The notes beneath the pieces were generated by a model, which saw only the letters and a program-made list of their open reading frames with translations, was not told where the DNA came from and did no database searches. 64,000 bases of DNA, taken from NCBI GenBank assembly GCA_013115135.1, contig JABANP010000087.1, forward strand, positions 89,906 through 153,905. Reading direction: 5' to 3'. Source of the DNA: Perkinsus olseni (Eukaryota; Perkinsozoa; Perkinsida; Perkinsidae). Numbering within the stretch: the stretch's first letter is position 1; every line of letters begins with the position of its first letter. The translations under genes were made by a program, and so were the position numbers. Shown piece after piece: positions 1 to 12,575 of the stretch.

Positions 1-1344
1 TCTTCGATAGCGTCCAATCTAGAGAAGATACTCCATCATGAGATTCTCGATGCTGACACAACGTCTGATTCCAAGGTGCCACGATTTAGCTAATTTTCAT
101 TCGTTCGAAAGACTTGGCGCTCGCCCTCAGGTTGACACTTGCGTCGTTATCGGCGCGTACCCCTTCCGTGATCAAGATGTCTATCAAGCAGTGGAAGACA
201 CGCTTGTTCAGCAATGGATACCTAAATACACTCGGTAAGTTTTTTCGCGCGCCACGAAATTAGCGACCGTTGGAAGGACGGTGTCAGACACCACGGCTGC
301 CCACCCAGTGTCTCGTCGTCGTCCATGCGACACTCGAGCGCTGATTGCATCATGGATGTGATGGGTTGTGATGCTTTGCGATTGAAAGGGAATCCTCAAC
401 AGCTTTCCCAGCTAAAGTGGGTTACTGTTAAGATGCCGTCTGCGGGAATAGAACCTGGGTCCTTCGTGTGTCAAACGTGTGTTCTATCGTTCAGACCTAT
501 CCAAGATGGTGGCAAAGACTCTCTTGAATACGAAGGTGAGTCGACTGTCCTGCCCTCTACCGATCCTTATCATCGTCTATTCAGGCGAGACGGCTGTGAG
601 CGGCCACGACGTTTTGTACGAAGAAATGGTCAAGTCGCATACTCTAACGTAAGTGTTGGTCATCACCTCGCTATCATTATCTCTGTGCTGCTTTCCTCAG
701 GCACCCTACTCGACAGACGTCTTCTGCTGACAACCAGCTGGACTTGGAGCCGCCTACAGCTGTAAGGCTGTTGAGACCTTTTCGTTGTTTTCGCCCTCGC
801 TCGGCTGCCTGTGTTGAATGATTTGAGCGTTGTTAGGCTGCAAGCGCATCGACTGCATCAACGTCGTTCCTGGACGAGTCATCGCCAACTGAGTCGACTA
901 AAGAGGATCTGCAGCGCTTACACGACTCCTATTATTCAGTGGCCGTGGGGCAGTGTAAAGTCTCCAAGGCGAAGTAAGTACATCATTCTAGGAAGGAACA
1001 GCTCATTATTAGCCACACCGCGGGGCCCTCTATTTCTGCTGTGCATCGTCATGGGAATTCACCTTTCTTGCTGTTCGCTTTTCTTCGGGTTTTGGAGTTC
1101 CATTCTCGCGATCATAAATATTATTGTTGTTGGTGTCCTCCCACTCCCCCATGTCAGATATTCTATCCCAAACACTTACTATGTGGCCAATCTTGTCCAT
1201 GATATTGCGACGCACCTCCCGCAGTCGCCAACGGGTAGCAGCGCGGCCAGCACCAGCAGTACTGGTGTCAGCAACAAGAGCGTCGTCGCCGAGCCTGCCC
1301 AAGCTGAGCATGCTGCTGCTGCTTCTGTAGCCGTCACCCCTTAA
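1..1344 (+). CDS. 3' part of an unrecognised multi-exon gene
   Basis: The window opens inside a gene. Phase-consistent exons can be chained: 1-75, 131-234 (read from VDTCVVIGAYPF), about 288-535 (MDVMGCDALRLKG ... SLEYEG), about 583-650, about 700-758, about 834-973 (Ser/Thr-rich), and a last exon from about 1231. Introns are short and GT-AG; the first is 55 nt. The last exon is open in two frames. A Ser/Ala-rich frame ends at 1344, but the splice phase I derive selects the other frame, ending at 1330. The start codon lies outside the window. The middle exon (WVTVKMPSAG, FVCQTCVLSF) looks like a folded domain and the C-terminal half looks disordered, but I do not recognise the family and propose no function. 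Confidence 0.55.
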
Positions 1345-3340
1345 AGCCCCTTATAGGAGCCCATTGCTTGACACTGATGTATGAACTACTATATGATTAT
1401 GCTTGCTATGCTCGCTCGTGTTGTCCTCCTTCTTCTCATCATTTCTTCTATCTAATCTCGATCATCATCATCATTATCATCAATTATGTTGGAAACTTTC
1501 AACAACTCGGCTGGGGACTTTGTGTTTTGTGATAGCTTTGGTGTACTCAGCACCATCAAGTCTGGCTGCAGTTATTGCGATGACCACCGAATGCCGGTCT
1601 CGTAGCGAAGACAAAGTTGACGAACCGGAGCTGGATCGTCGTAAGCGTTCTCTTACCAGTTTCGCCATCTCTCATTCTCTGCAAATTTTTCTTCCAAAAA
1701 TTGTGTTTGAGCAAGATTCGAAGGACGAGAGGATTGTTCAGGTTCTCGCCTGAGTGGGCCGTACTCGAAGGATGAGTTAGAAGGATGCATTCTCAAGTTC
1801 CGCAAGCATTTCTTATCGCCACAAGTAGGTCGCCCATGCCCTGCCCGGCGAGAATAGATTCTCTTCGCTCAGTCGCGATCAAGAAGTGTCTCACCCAAAC
1901 GGCCACGGAACGACTATAGCAGCAGCCGGTGAGTCTCGTGGCGATAATCGTTGAAAGGCCATGCCATCTTGAACAGTTGGCCGTTGATCTCGTCGATAGG
2001 TTGGCGCCTTCAGGCACTCTCACGAAGCGAAAGACAGCCGCAGCGGCGTGAACCCGTCGGGTCCACATACCATGGGCATGCGTGCTAGTGGAAAGTTCAT
2101 GCGTGTGGAGCAACCACGGGAAGAAGGCAAGTGGACGTGTTGTCCGTCCATGATAAAGCCAGCTTGTAGATCGTTCGTCCGAGTGGTGGTTGACTAGATC
2201 AAAACTCAGTCCGGAAGACTACATCAAATGCTACGGCTTTGCAATGGATGCCCAAAGGGAGTCTGTAAAAGTAAGAAGCGAAGTTCGCTAATGTCGATCG
2301 CTTCGGAATGAAGTTTGAACAGGCGGTAGATTTCGTTATACTGAATGAGTAACTCAAGTGTAATCGTTATATATAGACTCGGGTTTCGTATCGGAATTAC
2401 CGACTTCCTCAGGAGCACTGCCCCCATTCCCCGTCGACTGATGCCACCGTTGCCGGTGAGGACAGGTTGCTTGAGGTTAATGAAGGCTCAGCGACGGCAG
2501 TAGTGTATTATCCGTTTACATGAGGTTGCTTGTTTGCACGGCGAAAGAATCATCATCGTCACTTTTGCTGACCATAAAAATCATTTTTAATTGTCTTTGG
2601 ACGACTACTGTTCATCTTACCGCCGTATCGAGTTATCCCAGTTAGTGAAGGGAAGTCAAGGGCTCCTACGAGGGAAGCTTCTTGATGAACCGTCTGATTC
2701 TACTACATATCAACGCTACAGAGTCTCTAACTGAGCACAACGGCGATAATCTTAGCGGGAAGCGGCTTTGGACTATTGTGTGCGAGTTTCAAGTCCAACG
2801 CTGAAAACGGCTTAGTCAGACTAGCGCCGAAGTATCTTGTTAGGAGAGGGACGAGTTAGGCAAGCCTAGGCTTTCAACTACCCCGAACTCACACACACTG
2901 CAACCACCGAGAATGGTCTAACACTACTGGACTGCTTGACGGCTCAGCATCCGCCGAAGGCAATCAAGTTCCATTAATAGTGCTGGATGCTCGCATAGCT
3001 ACCCCTATCGCACATACCGTGTTCGAAGAGCGAATAGAAACAAGCTGCTTCTGTCATCTACACGGTGATCATCCATACTTGGTAACACAGCGCTGAGTGA
3101 ATCATCCAGAAATGGTTGAGTCCACTGCGGACCACCTCGAGTTGACAGATTATAATTATTCACCAGAATCATCAACAAACATGATAATGCTGCTTCATAC
3201 CATAACAGCGTACTCGACCGCGTCGCTGTCGGCTGCTGCTGCGCCGTTGTTAACTCTATGGGGAGGGTCCCATTCCCAACGCCATTGTGGCCATTGGTAT
3301 TTCGAGGGACGAACCTCCCGCCATTTACCGTGGTAAGTTA
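1345..3340. other. Intergenic stretch, no secure gene
   Basis: No exon chain could be built here. A 39-codon + strand reading from an ATG at 1486 looks protein-like but has no convincing continuation. Positions 2719-2790 share words (CTACAGAGTCTCTAACTG, GCACA, GGACTA) with 34131-34200, suggesting a diverged dispersed repeat. The right end is the 3' flank of the minus-strand phospholipase B-like gene. Confidence 0.4.
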
Positions 3341-6300
3341 CTAAGATAGGAAGGACTTCGACAACACGTGATGATGCTTCTTACTTTCCTCCGGTTGTTT
3401 GATCTTTCCCTTGAACGTCCATGGATACTTCGGCTCCATGACGTACCAACCGAAGTCGTATCTAGAGCTCACCCTTGCACGATACAAACAAGCTCAGGTT
3501 TTCCCGCGATCTGACTTGTCCGGCAAACCTCGGTGAGAGGTCGGTATATGCCCGGCCTTCTTTTCGTACTCTTCCCACTCGAAGGGCTCGAGGTCCGGGC
3601 CGTACCTGCCGTCGGGGCCCCTGTCCATCAGCAACCCTGACCGAGGTACATGGTCGGGCCCGCCTGTACGACACTTCGCATGTGCTGATATCCCCAGGTG
3701 TAGTTAGTTGCCTTCGTGTCGTAACAGCCATTGGCCAGCTGAAGCCGTTGGGAGTGATCGAGTCTAAGTCGAAGGAAGCTCACCGGTTTGTCATCTGGGA
3801 GGTCGCCTCGAGCGCAGAGGGCTAAGGTGGGGTCGTGGCGTGAGAAGGGATCGATTTCATAACGGTTGCTGCGGATGAGTTCGGCCAAGTCCATTACCTA
3901 ACCACGACTCCTGGCGGAAAGGGAAGCGAAAATACACGGGAGAGAAGAAATCTGTGATGTTGCAGTGAGAAGAAATAGGTGATGAAAGAGAAATATCCGC
4001 GAAAAGATGAATAGCCAACATGCTCATCGCCCTTGTTCATCCCAGTCGTCCTTAAGTGACGACAGTCCGACCACCTCAGTCGTGAGGGACGCCAAGTGGC
4101 TGTCTCGTCTGAATATTTCTCCCCTGGCCGCGAGGTCATAGGTGAAGGCAGGGTTGTGGGATTTATTATATCTAAGGACTTGCTCCGAACAGAGTTCCAA
4201 TAGAGCGTCCCTACGCTCCATCATAGCCGGCAAGGCGACGGATCTCAGGAAAATAAGGTGAGTTGTACCTGAGGGCACATCACAGCTGCCCCAGCTCTGA
4301 CCAGTAACGGAAAAAACAGCAACATATGTGGGAAAATAAGGGAAAAAAGACAAAAATTACGAGAGAGAAGAAAAAGAAAAATTCTGCCGGATGGACGTTC
4401 CCCTTATCTTACGATGCCCAGTAGCCCCATCGCAGAGCTCCGGTAAGATCCTCGCCGACAGTAAGGCCTGCGAATGATGAGTCGCGAGGCCAGGGCTCGG
4501 CTCAGCCAACCTGGGATGGATTCGATGACCCAGAGAAGGTCCTCATTCAATGGCTTTCCGGGCGTGAACTTATTCAGATCGATAACCATGTATCTGCTCG
4601 CCGTGGCCACTAAAGTCTGAGTTCAAGCCCCTACTGATTGTTGTAAGTTCCGCTGTTGTAAGGCTCGTACAGGTCAAACCAGGAAGAGCCGTCCGTTGCC
4701 AGATGGTTGGCAATCCGTACTCCTGTGAGCGGTCATCATCACCAGCGTTGATCACATGCCGTCGGTACTTTGCCAGGCCAGCAGGGCCTCAGGATTGATT
4801 TTGAGATGGGTATCCTTGTCGAGGACCCACAGCGTTGTTTGAATCATCGCCAGACCGGAGCTCATCAGATAGAAATCATCCAAGGACATCTGGGAGCCCG
4901 CGTACGAGGAAAAACTCATAACCTGCGGAGATATTTCGCGCGCCACGAAATTGATCTGCTTGAGTACCTCAGCGTTATTCTGTTGGAAATGAAGATGGTA
5001 GTGTTTGTAAATTCTGTTGGTGGCAGCGTAACTAAGAGAGGCATGCCGACTGTACATCAGGCAGCGAACGTTCAGCATACGGGTGACGAGGGAGTTTGCA
5101 TTTGAATTCTACGAGAGAAAATCTGAGGTGCTGATAATTTTGCCAGTTGGTCGAGCTCCTGAACTGATGAGACGAATTGGTTGTGGAGAAAGTGAACAGA
5201 GCGATAGAAGGACGATAATTTTCTGACAGTTTCAGCGACCGGTGTAGTCAGGAACCCGAAATAACAAACAGCCGAGAGTAAGTGACCGAGAATAGCATGC
5301 CCTCCTATCGCCTTACGTGAACCAAGCTGAGTGGCCGAAACGGAGATCAGTGAAATCAGGCGCGATCTTCACCAGAGCCGTGCACATGGAGTGACGGAAG
5401 AGACCTCTGAAGGGAGAAGGTGTCGGGAACAACGAGAGCACGGCCTGCCAGGAGGATATCGTCAAGCCCCGCGGACCAGTGATGGTGCGAGCTCTAACCA
5501 ACGGTGTTGTCTAACGGGGTTTGGATAAACTATACTGGAAAAGCCCTCGAGAAGGCCTCCTTCCAGGGCTACACTCGTTACTAGCTACAATTCTCAGAGC
5601 TGGGCATCTGTGGGCAGGACGGAAGACAGAGCTTACAGCGGGTCCGGGGAAGAGGAGCTTCGGCTGTTGGTATCGTTGGCCTCCACCAGGACGTATCTAC
5701 AAGGCTGCTAACGATGATGCACACTCTCTGCCGTTCCTACACGATATCGAGGAGATCTCCAATGGCATTGAGGACGGTGGCCATCTGCCAAGGGTCGGCA
5801 TTGTACGTGGCAGAGGTGATGTTATTCTCATCGAAATACCTAGGCAAGCAATCAAGTCTCGCTACGGTCTGGACACCCCCACGAGGGTGGTGTGTTCAGG
5901 AGGCAAGCCCGAGACTGATCAGAAACATGTAGTCCCTGAGTCGCCTTTCGTATTGTAGCAGAGACGAGGATCCTGTTTCCTCCTGCCATCCACAGGGACC
6001 ACCACTGAGTATTCCGACGAAGAATCTTCAATTAAACGGAGGTGGAAGAAGATTTCCCGAATTTCCTTGTGTGATGATGATGAGGGCAAACGAAATCAAA
6101 TACCGAGGGTGAGAAGTGAGAACCACTCGGATACAGGAGAAACGCCAAAGCTCGGGAAGAATGGCTCCCAGAATTTTCTGATGATCGTCAGCACGAGTAG
6201 TAGAAGCAGTCGGCATTGAGCTAGCGTCAACTGCCCGACCGAGGGATACGCTCCCTTACTAGTGTAAAGAATGTGGCTCCGAAGAGCAGTCCAGCCAGGA

Positions 6301-7941
6301 AATAAGATCTCGTGAAATCACTCCGGAATAATGCTCAGCCACTGCGGCACGAATACAACCAGCGCCTGATTCGCTCGATGCACAGTCTAACCACTCGATG
6401 CTGAACGCGTGGCGAGCCAACTCAGTCCATAGGTTTCAGTTATGACGGACTTCTCACCGTTGGATTCCCGCAACTTCTCCTTGATACTGTTTGAGGACGA
6501 ATCTGGCGGTCTGCCAGTAGTCCTTATGGACGTCCTCTGCAAAAGAGGAAACACTTCGCGCAGGAGTGGAGGTGGACACCCACCGTCGTTATCGCTAGCC
6601 ACTTGCCGCAAGAACCAGTCGTACTGTTTCCTCATGAATTCCAGCACGACCTGGGATGGAAGGCCGATGATGAACAGGAAAGGCTGCAGCATCGTCTCAT
6701 ATTTTATTATAAAATGAATTCTGCAATAATGAATTATTTTTATTGTTATTATATAGTTATTTTGGGTATTTTTTTGATTTTACGAGAAAAAAGATACCAC
6801 GTAAAATTTTCACATACTTTCTTTATCATCGTGATCCCCCTTCAGGCACTGAAACGCCAAGTGAAATATTGTCATCAATTTCCCATCGAGAGCAGCTTTC
6901 TAACGACTGCTGATCTAGAGGAGCTAGTTGCGTAGAGTGAGGGTCGTCAGTTTGGCCGACAAACTGATGAAGGCTGTCTGAGAAAATTAAAATTAGAAAA
7001 AATTAGCAAAAAAATTCGGGTGCGAAAATTAGCACCCAACTAACGTGAACGTGACGCTGTTCCACTTACATCAGGGAATGGTTCGTCCACCTTGCCGACA
7101 AAATAATCCCTCAAGTTGCGGAAGTTGTTGATAATGTGGTGGCCGGTGATGTAGCCTTCCAGGAAACTGAGGAGCTAACAACTGCTGCAGCGTGATGAGG
7201 CAGTCCAAAGCTACCCGGCGGCGAATGCCTGGTCATCCGGGGAGTGTGTATCGTTAGTATCTGACGACCGAGGAGTCAAGCACGGTATGGTCGAGATGTT
7301 CGTTAATGCGTCGGAAGCAGTAAAAACCGAAAGATGTGAAAGATTCGTTGATCCAACACGAATGAGACGATGGAGTGTGTTATGATAGATGATCGACGCC
7401 GTACAGCGATGGAAGTCCTAGGTGTCCTCAGCGAACAGCAGTGCGTCCTCTCCGGCTGTATGATTCCGGCACGGTCTTCTTTTCGAATTTCACGGCAGTC
7501 CGCGGACGGTCGATCGGGGTGTGTAGAGCTGGTAGCACGCTAGTAACTTCTCCCGCAGTGGGCTACAACGTGGCAGTGCTACCGTTACAAGGACTACCGA
7601 AGCAGCTAGCGGGCGACAGAGATGACAACGCCCTGTCAAGAATCCGGAGACTTACAGAGCTCCAGCACGCCCCAGCCACGAGACAGGAGGGAATCTTCGA
7701 AGTACCTTAGCGTGAGGGGAGGAACTCTTTCTGCTAGTGACCGACATGGGGAAGACGGAAGAGCATTGTCAAGAATCATTGCGACCAAAAGCGCTCCACT
7801 GTCACCGCTTCAACGGAAAACGGCCCTTTCAGTGAGCCCTAGAGGCTACGCTTGGCAAGCTTACCCCTTAGCGGCAGCTGAGTCGTCCTGCACACCCTTC
7901 TTGTAGTGAACGCCTCGCTGTGCGGTATTCCCATTGCTCAT
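3341..7941 (-). CDS. Phospholipase B-like protein (PLBD family, Ntn hydrolase)
   Basis: Exons read down the minus strand follow the PLBD family from end to end. E1 7941-7865 (MSNGNTAQRGVHYKK) joins E2 7705-7656 (RGWGVLEL). Then come DDQAFAAG joined over a 48-nt intron to FLEGYITGHHIINNF (about 7150), VVLEFMRKQYDWFL (about 6650), DPWQMATVLNAIGDLL (about 5780), HSMCTALVKIAPDFTDLRFG (about 5395), MSLDDFYLMSSGLAMIQTT (about 4890), YMVIDLNKF...LLWVIESIPGW (4590), EIFRRDSHL (4100), LIRSNRYEIDPFSRHDP (3880), NGCYDTKATN, AGPTM-YGPDLEPFEW over a 44-nt intron, and GLPDK-YDFGWYVMEPKYPW over a 53-nt intron. The Cys at 5384-5382 fits the self-processing nucleophile of these lysosomal/secreted amidase-fold hydrolases. 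Introns of 45, 44 and 53 nt keep phase; larger ones are AT-rich. No signal peptide is visible after the chosen ATG, so a 5' exon may be missing. The stop at 3341 is the first in-frame one; a further 3' exon is possible. Confidence 0.9.
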
Positions 7942-8370
7942 GGCACCTGCACAGGGGCGAGTATGTCAGTGGTGGGAGTTAATAATGAGAGGTGTACTGA
8001 CCAGGAACATAGACAGAAATCGAATGAGTCTCGAAGGGCTTCACGTCGTCATGACCGGTTGAAGGTGATATGAGTATGAGACAGTGTGTGATGAAGAGTA
8101 ATGATAGCATTATAATAATTGGGGTAATGAACTGGGAGAAGGTGCCCCTTTAAATACATGTTTTTACTGTCTCCACCAAAGATACGTTGATAGGTTACGC
8201 TAACCTCATCCGTTGATAGCCATCTTCGAGCTAAGATACGCTACGGGTTGAGAGAGGAGCTGAACGCAACACAGCAGGCTGACGTGAATGGCTTCAGCTA
8301 GGAAGTGTGCCAATGAGAAATGCTCTCGTGAGTTAAAATGGAACAAATTTTAAATGTAGCTTAGAAAAAA
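7942..8370. other. Spacer between two minus-strand genes
   Basis: This 429-bp interval separates the metallophosphoesterase stop (8371) from the first recognised PLBD exon (7941). It is AT-richer around 8090-8170 and 8330-8370. It could hold the PLBD promoter or an unrecognised 5' exon encoding its missing signal peptide. A CTGTGCAG just upstream of the PLBD ATG would serve as a splice acceptor. Confidence 0.5.
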
Positions 8371-11300
8371 TCAGATAACAACAGAATCTACTTCGACGCC
8401 ATGCTCGTCAACAGCGACGAGTGAAACGCTCCCCTCCACATTGAGATCGATCTTGGCTATCCACACGTGGTTGACGGTACCTGCAGCACGCGCGAGCAAG
8501 TTGCTATTGAAATGCAGAAATTTGCGATTTACGATGAAGGGAAATTGTCGACGAGTATCGTGGTTTACGGTACAGCATCTATGATGACTAGTGACGAAAT
8601 CACGTACCACACCACAGGCTCATCCTGATACTAAATGCCGCGCGAGGGTGAGAACCCACAGTCCGACGAGTGAAATCGACGATGTGATACAGGAGGGCTC
8701 TCGCCTTACCTAGCTTAGCGAAACGCTGATCATCCCGAGCGAGGGAGTCTTCAGATGGACTGTCGTTGGGAGACACACCCCATTTACCATCGCCAACAAA
8801 TCTGATCAACAAACAACACTAGACCGTAACGAGGCCCTCCAAGCCCTTACACTGTACTGAACCCGCTGCTGCTCCCGTTCGACGCTACCTTGCCGTCCCT
8901 TAACGGATGTGTTCGTTTGAAGGCGTGGACGTGGTGCTCGAAGGCCACCGTGATGTTAATTCTGAAGAGGGCACAAGTTGGTTGCCGATGCGGCATCTCA
9001 GAATGAAAAACGATCTTCGCGCCGTCTTTACGATGAGAAGCGAGAGCTCAAGAAAAATAAGAAATGAGTACTAGTGGGATAAGAACCGATTATGATACTA
9101 ACCGACTTCGCAAAAAGATCCCTCTCCCAAACCTCCCTCAGTCGGGTACTCTGGGCCCATATTCCCGGAGAGGATAGACCAGGATACATCGGCATCTGAA
9201 CGGGACGAACGTGCTACAAGGGAATCTTAGGTTGAAGCTTGACACACATGGTAAACCGCCATGTGGCGTCTTGGCCGTGGTTCCAGTCCGCCGGCAAGGT
9301 AGTACGCCACCGGTATCCAATCTGCGGTGCTCTGGGCTGGCTCACCGTAGTCAGAGTCAAGCGCCCAGAGAAATGTGGTATGACCGAGCACGTGCAACTG
9401 AGGGAAGGGCGGCAGCGAGTGAGAAAGATTCTTGAAAACGGCAAGGGTACCGCACAGAGAAGATTCGTGAGCAGTTAAATAGAAACCGGTAACGCGATAG
9501 AACGGGTAGCCTGGCTAGAGGGAACAGGGAATCCTAGAGGAAGGCGAGTTTTAGCAGCAGCAGTGGTGGTGGTGGCATGAGAGTGATGATACTCTTCCGT
9601 GCAGGGCGAGCATGAGAGGACAGTCGGACGTACAATAACTTATTGTACTTATTGTAGCTTATCGTCAATAAGCTAGAACTCACGTGATTGTTCGACCGTC
9701 GACATATTTCGGGTACTTCACCATCATGGACCTCAAATGCGAAATATCCGAAATACAGAGGTCGAAGCTTGCGCATGACGGTCCTAAAAGATATGCTGCG
9801 ACCAAAGATATTTTTCGAATCGCTTACATGTCGCAATCGTGAGAATCGTATCGCTGCGTAGAGGGCTGTGCCTGAGCGCACAAGCCATGGAATAAGCGAT
9901 TCGAAACATGGCAGGAGAAAGTCTGTCTTACGTTGACACCAAGGTCGTGGTTGCCCGTAGTAAAAATTAGCGGAATCATGTACCCTTGAGTATCATTCAG
10001 GCCGGCCGAGGATGACATATCTTTCGGTTTCACGCGTATCTTGTCCCAGTTGCTCAGGAACTTATCCCAGATGCAAGCACATCCAATCAGCGAGTTGTCG
10101 TAGCTTACGTCTCCAGCAAAAACCTGAGAAGAAATCAACGAAAAAAGGCGGAGCGACGCGGATGGTATTCGCTGTAGTACCGCAGCATAAGGATCGTATT
10201 TGGCCACTTGCTCGCTCACTCGCTGGCCCAGATCGTTGGCGCCCGCATCGCCGCCAACAGCAATGGTTACTTGACCTGACGTAAGTACAATAAAACTCCG
10301 TCTGCGATCTCGCTAGCTCGCGAACCAGACAATGGGAAGCGACGCAAGCAAGCAAGCTTCACAGACAGAGGGGCGAGACCATCCCAGGGGATGGAGAGCC
10401 TCGATGGCTGACCCCCATTGTAGAAGCTGTACTTGGTCAGTCGCTAACCACTGTCTTCCGATACAATATAGTAAGGGAAATCTTGCTCATCTTGCATACA
10501 CTTGCTAATCCCATACACAATGCGACGCATCTTTATACGGCATCCAAGCTTGATTGAGTGAGACTTTCCACGGGGTAAATAATTAACAATACACTCGACC
10601 GATTTATCAACACCAAGGGCACGCGCTAGTCGGAACGCTGAATAGGGTGGCCTCCTCCCCTTACCACTGAGTGGGACCGTCCGGAATCGTCTGACATCAC
10701 TGACGATCTTATCATCAGCCAGAATCCAGAACTCTACGACGGCCCCGGGAGTCAAACCATTGACGTAGGCTGCATGGACGTCTCGAGAGTAATCACCGGG
10801 GACCTGAATAACAGAATCTTCAACTTAAAACAGCGCCCAACTGCGCGTAGTAGAAGTGGTGAGGGGAGATACTGTCGACTGATGATGTTCCTGAAGGCCC
10901 GATAGAGGTGGTCCCACAATTTCCCATCAAACTTTGATGCCGAATTTCTCAGCAGAAGACAATTCGCTTGCTGGGGTACGGCGCGCGTCCGTGCTAGTTT
11001 GATACCACTCCTTCCACAACTTCTCATACAGCTCTGATGTTCTCGTAAACTAGACAGTTGATGGGGAATTTTTACGAACGCATAACGAGGTGTTTCAGAA
11101 ATATGCATGCCAAGTTTCCCTTGAGCTCGCTCAGCCATTACGACAGCGGGCGATGGCAAACTCTTCGCAGTGCATTGGCGAACTCTCACAGGAGAGGTAG
11201 GTTCTCCCCAAAACGTGGTCTTATCAGGAAGTACAGTAAGAACGAACAGCAGCCTCCGTGCAGCCAAAAGTACTCAATCTCCAAGGGTTGCTCGTCATGG

Positions 11301-12223
11301 TTATGGACATGTGAGAGAGCCATAACCATCACCAGGGATTCCCAGCCTGCTGTCGAACCGGTTACACTCAGAAGGTGCGACTAGGTTAACAGCTGCAGGC
11401 GGTGCTCGGTGGACGGAAATAAGGATTTCGTCAGACTTATGATGCAGGCAAGAAACAGCACCCTCCCGACTCACGCTGAACTTCTGCGGCACGACTCCAC
11501 GTTCGGTCTGCTGGCCACCGCCGCTCTCTCGGTACACGAACACGACTTTTCGAGACTCGTCCGCTGAGAAATGGGCCTGCGAAGGAGACGGGTAGGACTG
11601 ATCACCAAGTATGGTGCAAGTACAAACTGAGGAGATGTCTCCTCGGAGATCGCTGACTAAGACCAGCGAGTATGCGCGCGCACGCGTGACACCAAAGATG
11701 ATGGTGTCTCGAGAGGAAAGCTCATTGTAGTGGTGACACAAATTCTAACCGAACCCTGGTCAACACGTTGCTAATATCTCACTACATACTCGAAATGACT
11801 GACGAGACTGTGGTGGCGTACTCAGTACGCGCTGATAGTGGATTACTAGGAATCCAGTGATGCTATAATGCTCGAGAGCCGAGAACATAGCATTCCGGAA
11901 AACCGCGCACTAAGACGAGCGATACTCCCCGAACTTTTCCTGTGAGCATCAGCACCCAGGAGGTCCGCTGATCGATGAGCCTTCGGCGTCCATAAAAGAT
12001 TCATCCAAGTGGGGAACGCAGACTTATACTCACTAGTGGTATCTTGCACTCTGGCTAGTGACAGAGAGCTTACATTGATGATAATCTCACTGGACAGGTT
12101 GTTAGCGGCAGTGAGGTATATTTGACAAGGTCCATCGACGCTGCCGGGTTCACAGGGACGGTGACTGAACGTCAAGGCTCTGGTGAGGCGAGTAGACCAT
12201 TGATAGTTAGACGGCCATGCCAC
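8371..12223 (-). CDS. Purple-acid-phosphatase-like metallophosphoesterase
   Basis: A multi-exon minus-strand gene. N-terminal exons carry a fibronectin-III-like part: CQIYLTAANNLSSEIIINV near 12130, and LTPGAVVEFWILADD...VRRFRTVP near 10750-10670. The catalytic part follows in order. Exon 10275-10181 has AVGGDAGAND (motif GDxG). A 57-nt in-phase intron leads to exon 10123-9932 with FAGDVSYDN (GDxxY) and FTTGNHDLGVN (GNHD). LDSDYGEPAQ...ADWI and RHMAVYHV lie near 9350-9230, and TVAFEHHVHAFKRTHP near 8960. The C-terminal exon ends with DLNVEGSVSLVAVDEHGVEV and the stop at 8371. The family hydrolyses phosphomonoesters with a dinuclear metal centre and is usually secreted or vacuolar. The last metal motif reads HHVH rather than GHxH. 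The 5' boundary and the exons between 11750 and 10760 are tentative. The gene lies head-to-tail upstream of the PLBD-like gene. Confidence 0.82.
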
Positions 12224-12575
12224 CTGAGAAAACAGGAGCTCATGTCATAATGAGGTTGCTGCTGGTCCGAGGATTCTGTTTGTGCGGCACTCCAACAGAG
12301 GCTTCCCTCTCGTCGAGCGGATATCCAGGGAATCTCCGTTGGTATAACACGGTGATTGACTATACAGGAAAGGTACCATCAAATGAGCGTCTAATATCCC
12401 TTTAAGGGGCTCACAGCTCCCTAGCATGCATCCGGGCTCAATTGAGAGGCGTTATAGGACCTTCATTCTTAAGAAAGGCTTCGCGAAGCCACAGGAATGT
12501 AGTACATTCAATACACCGATTATTATGTAAAAATCCTAGGAGCATCTTAGTGATGGATGAATGCTAAGAATGTTG

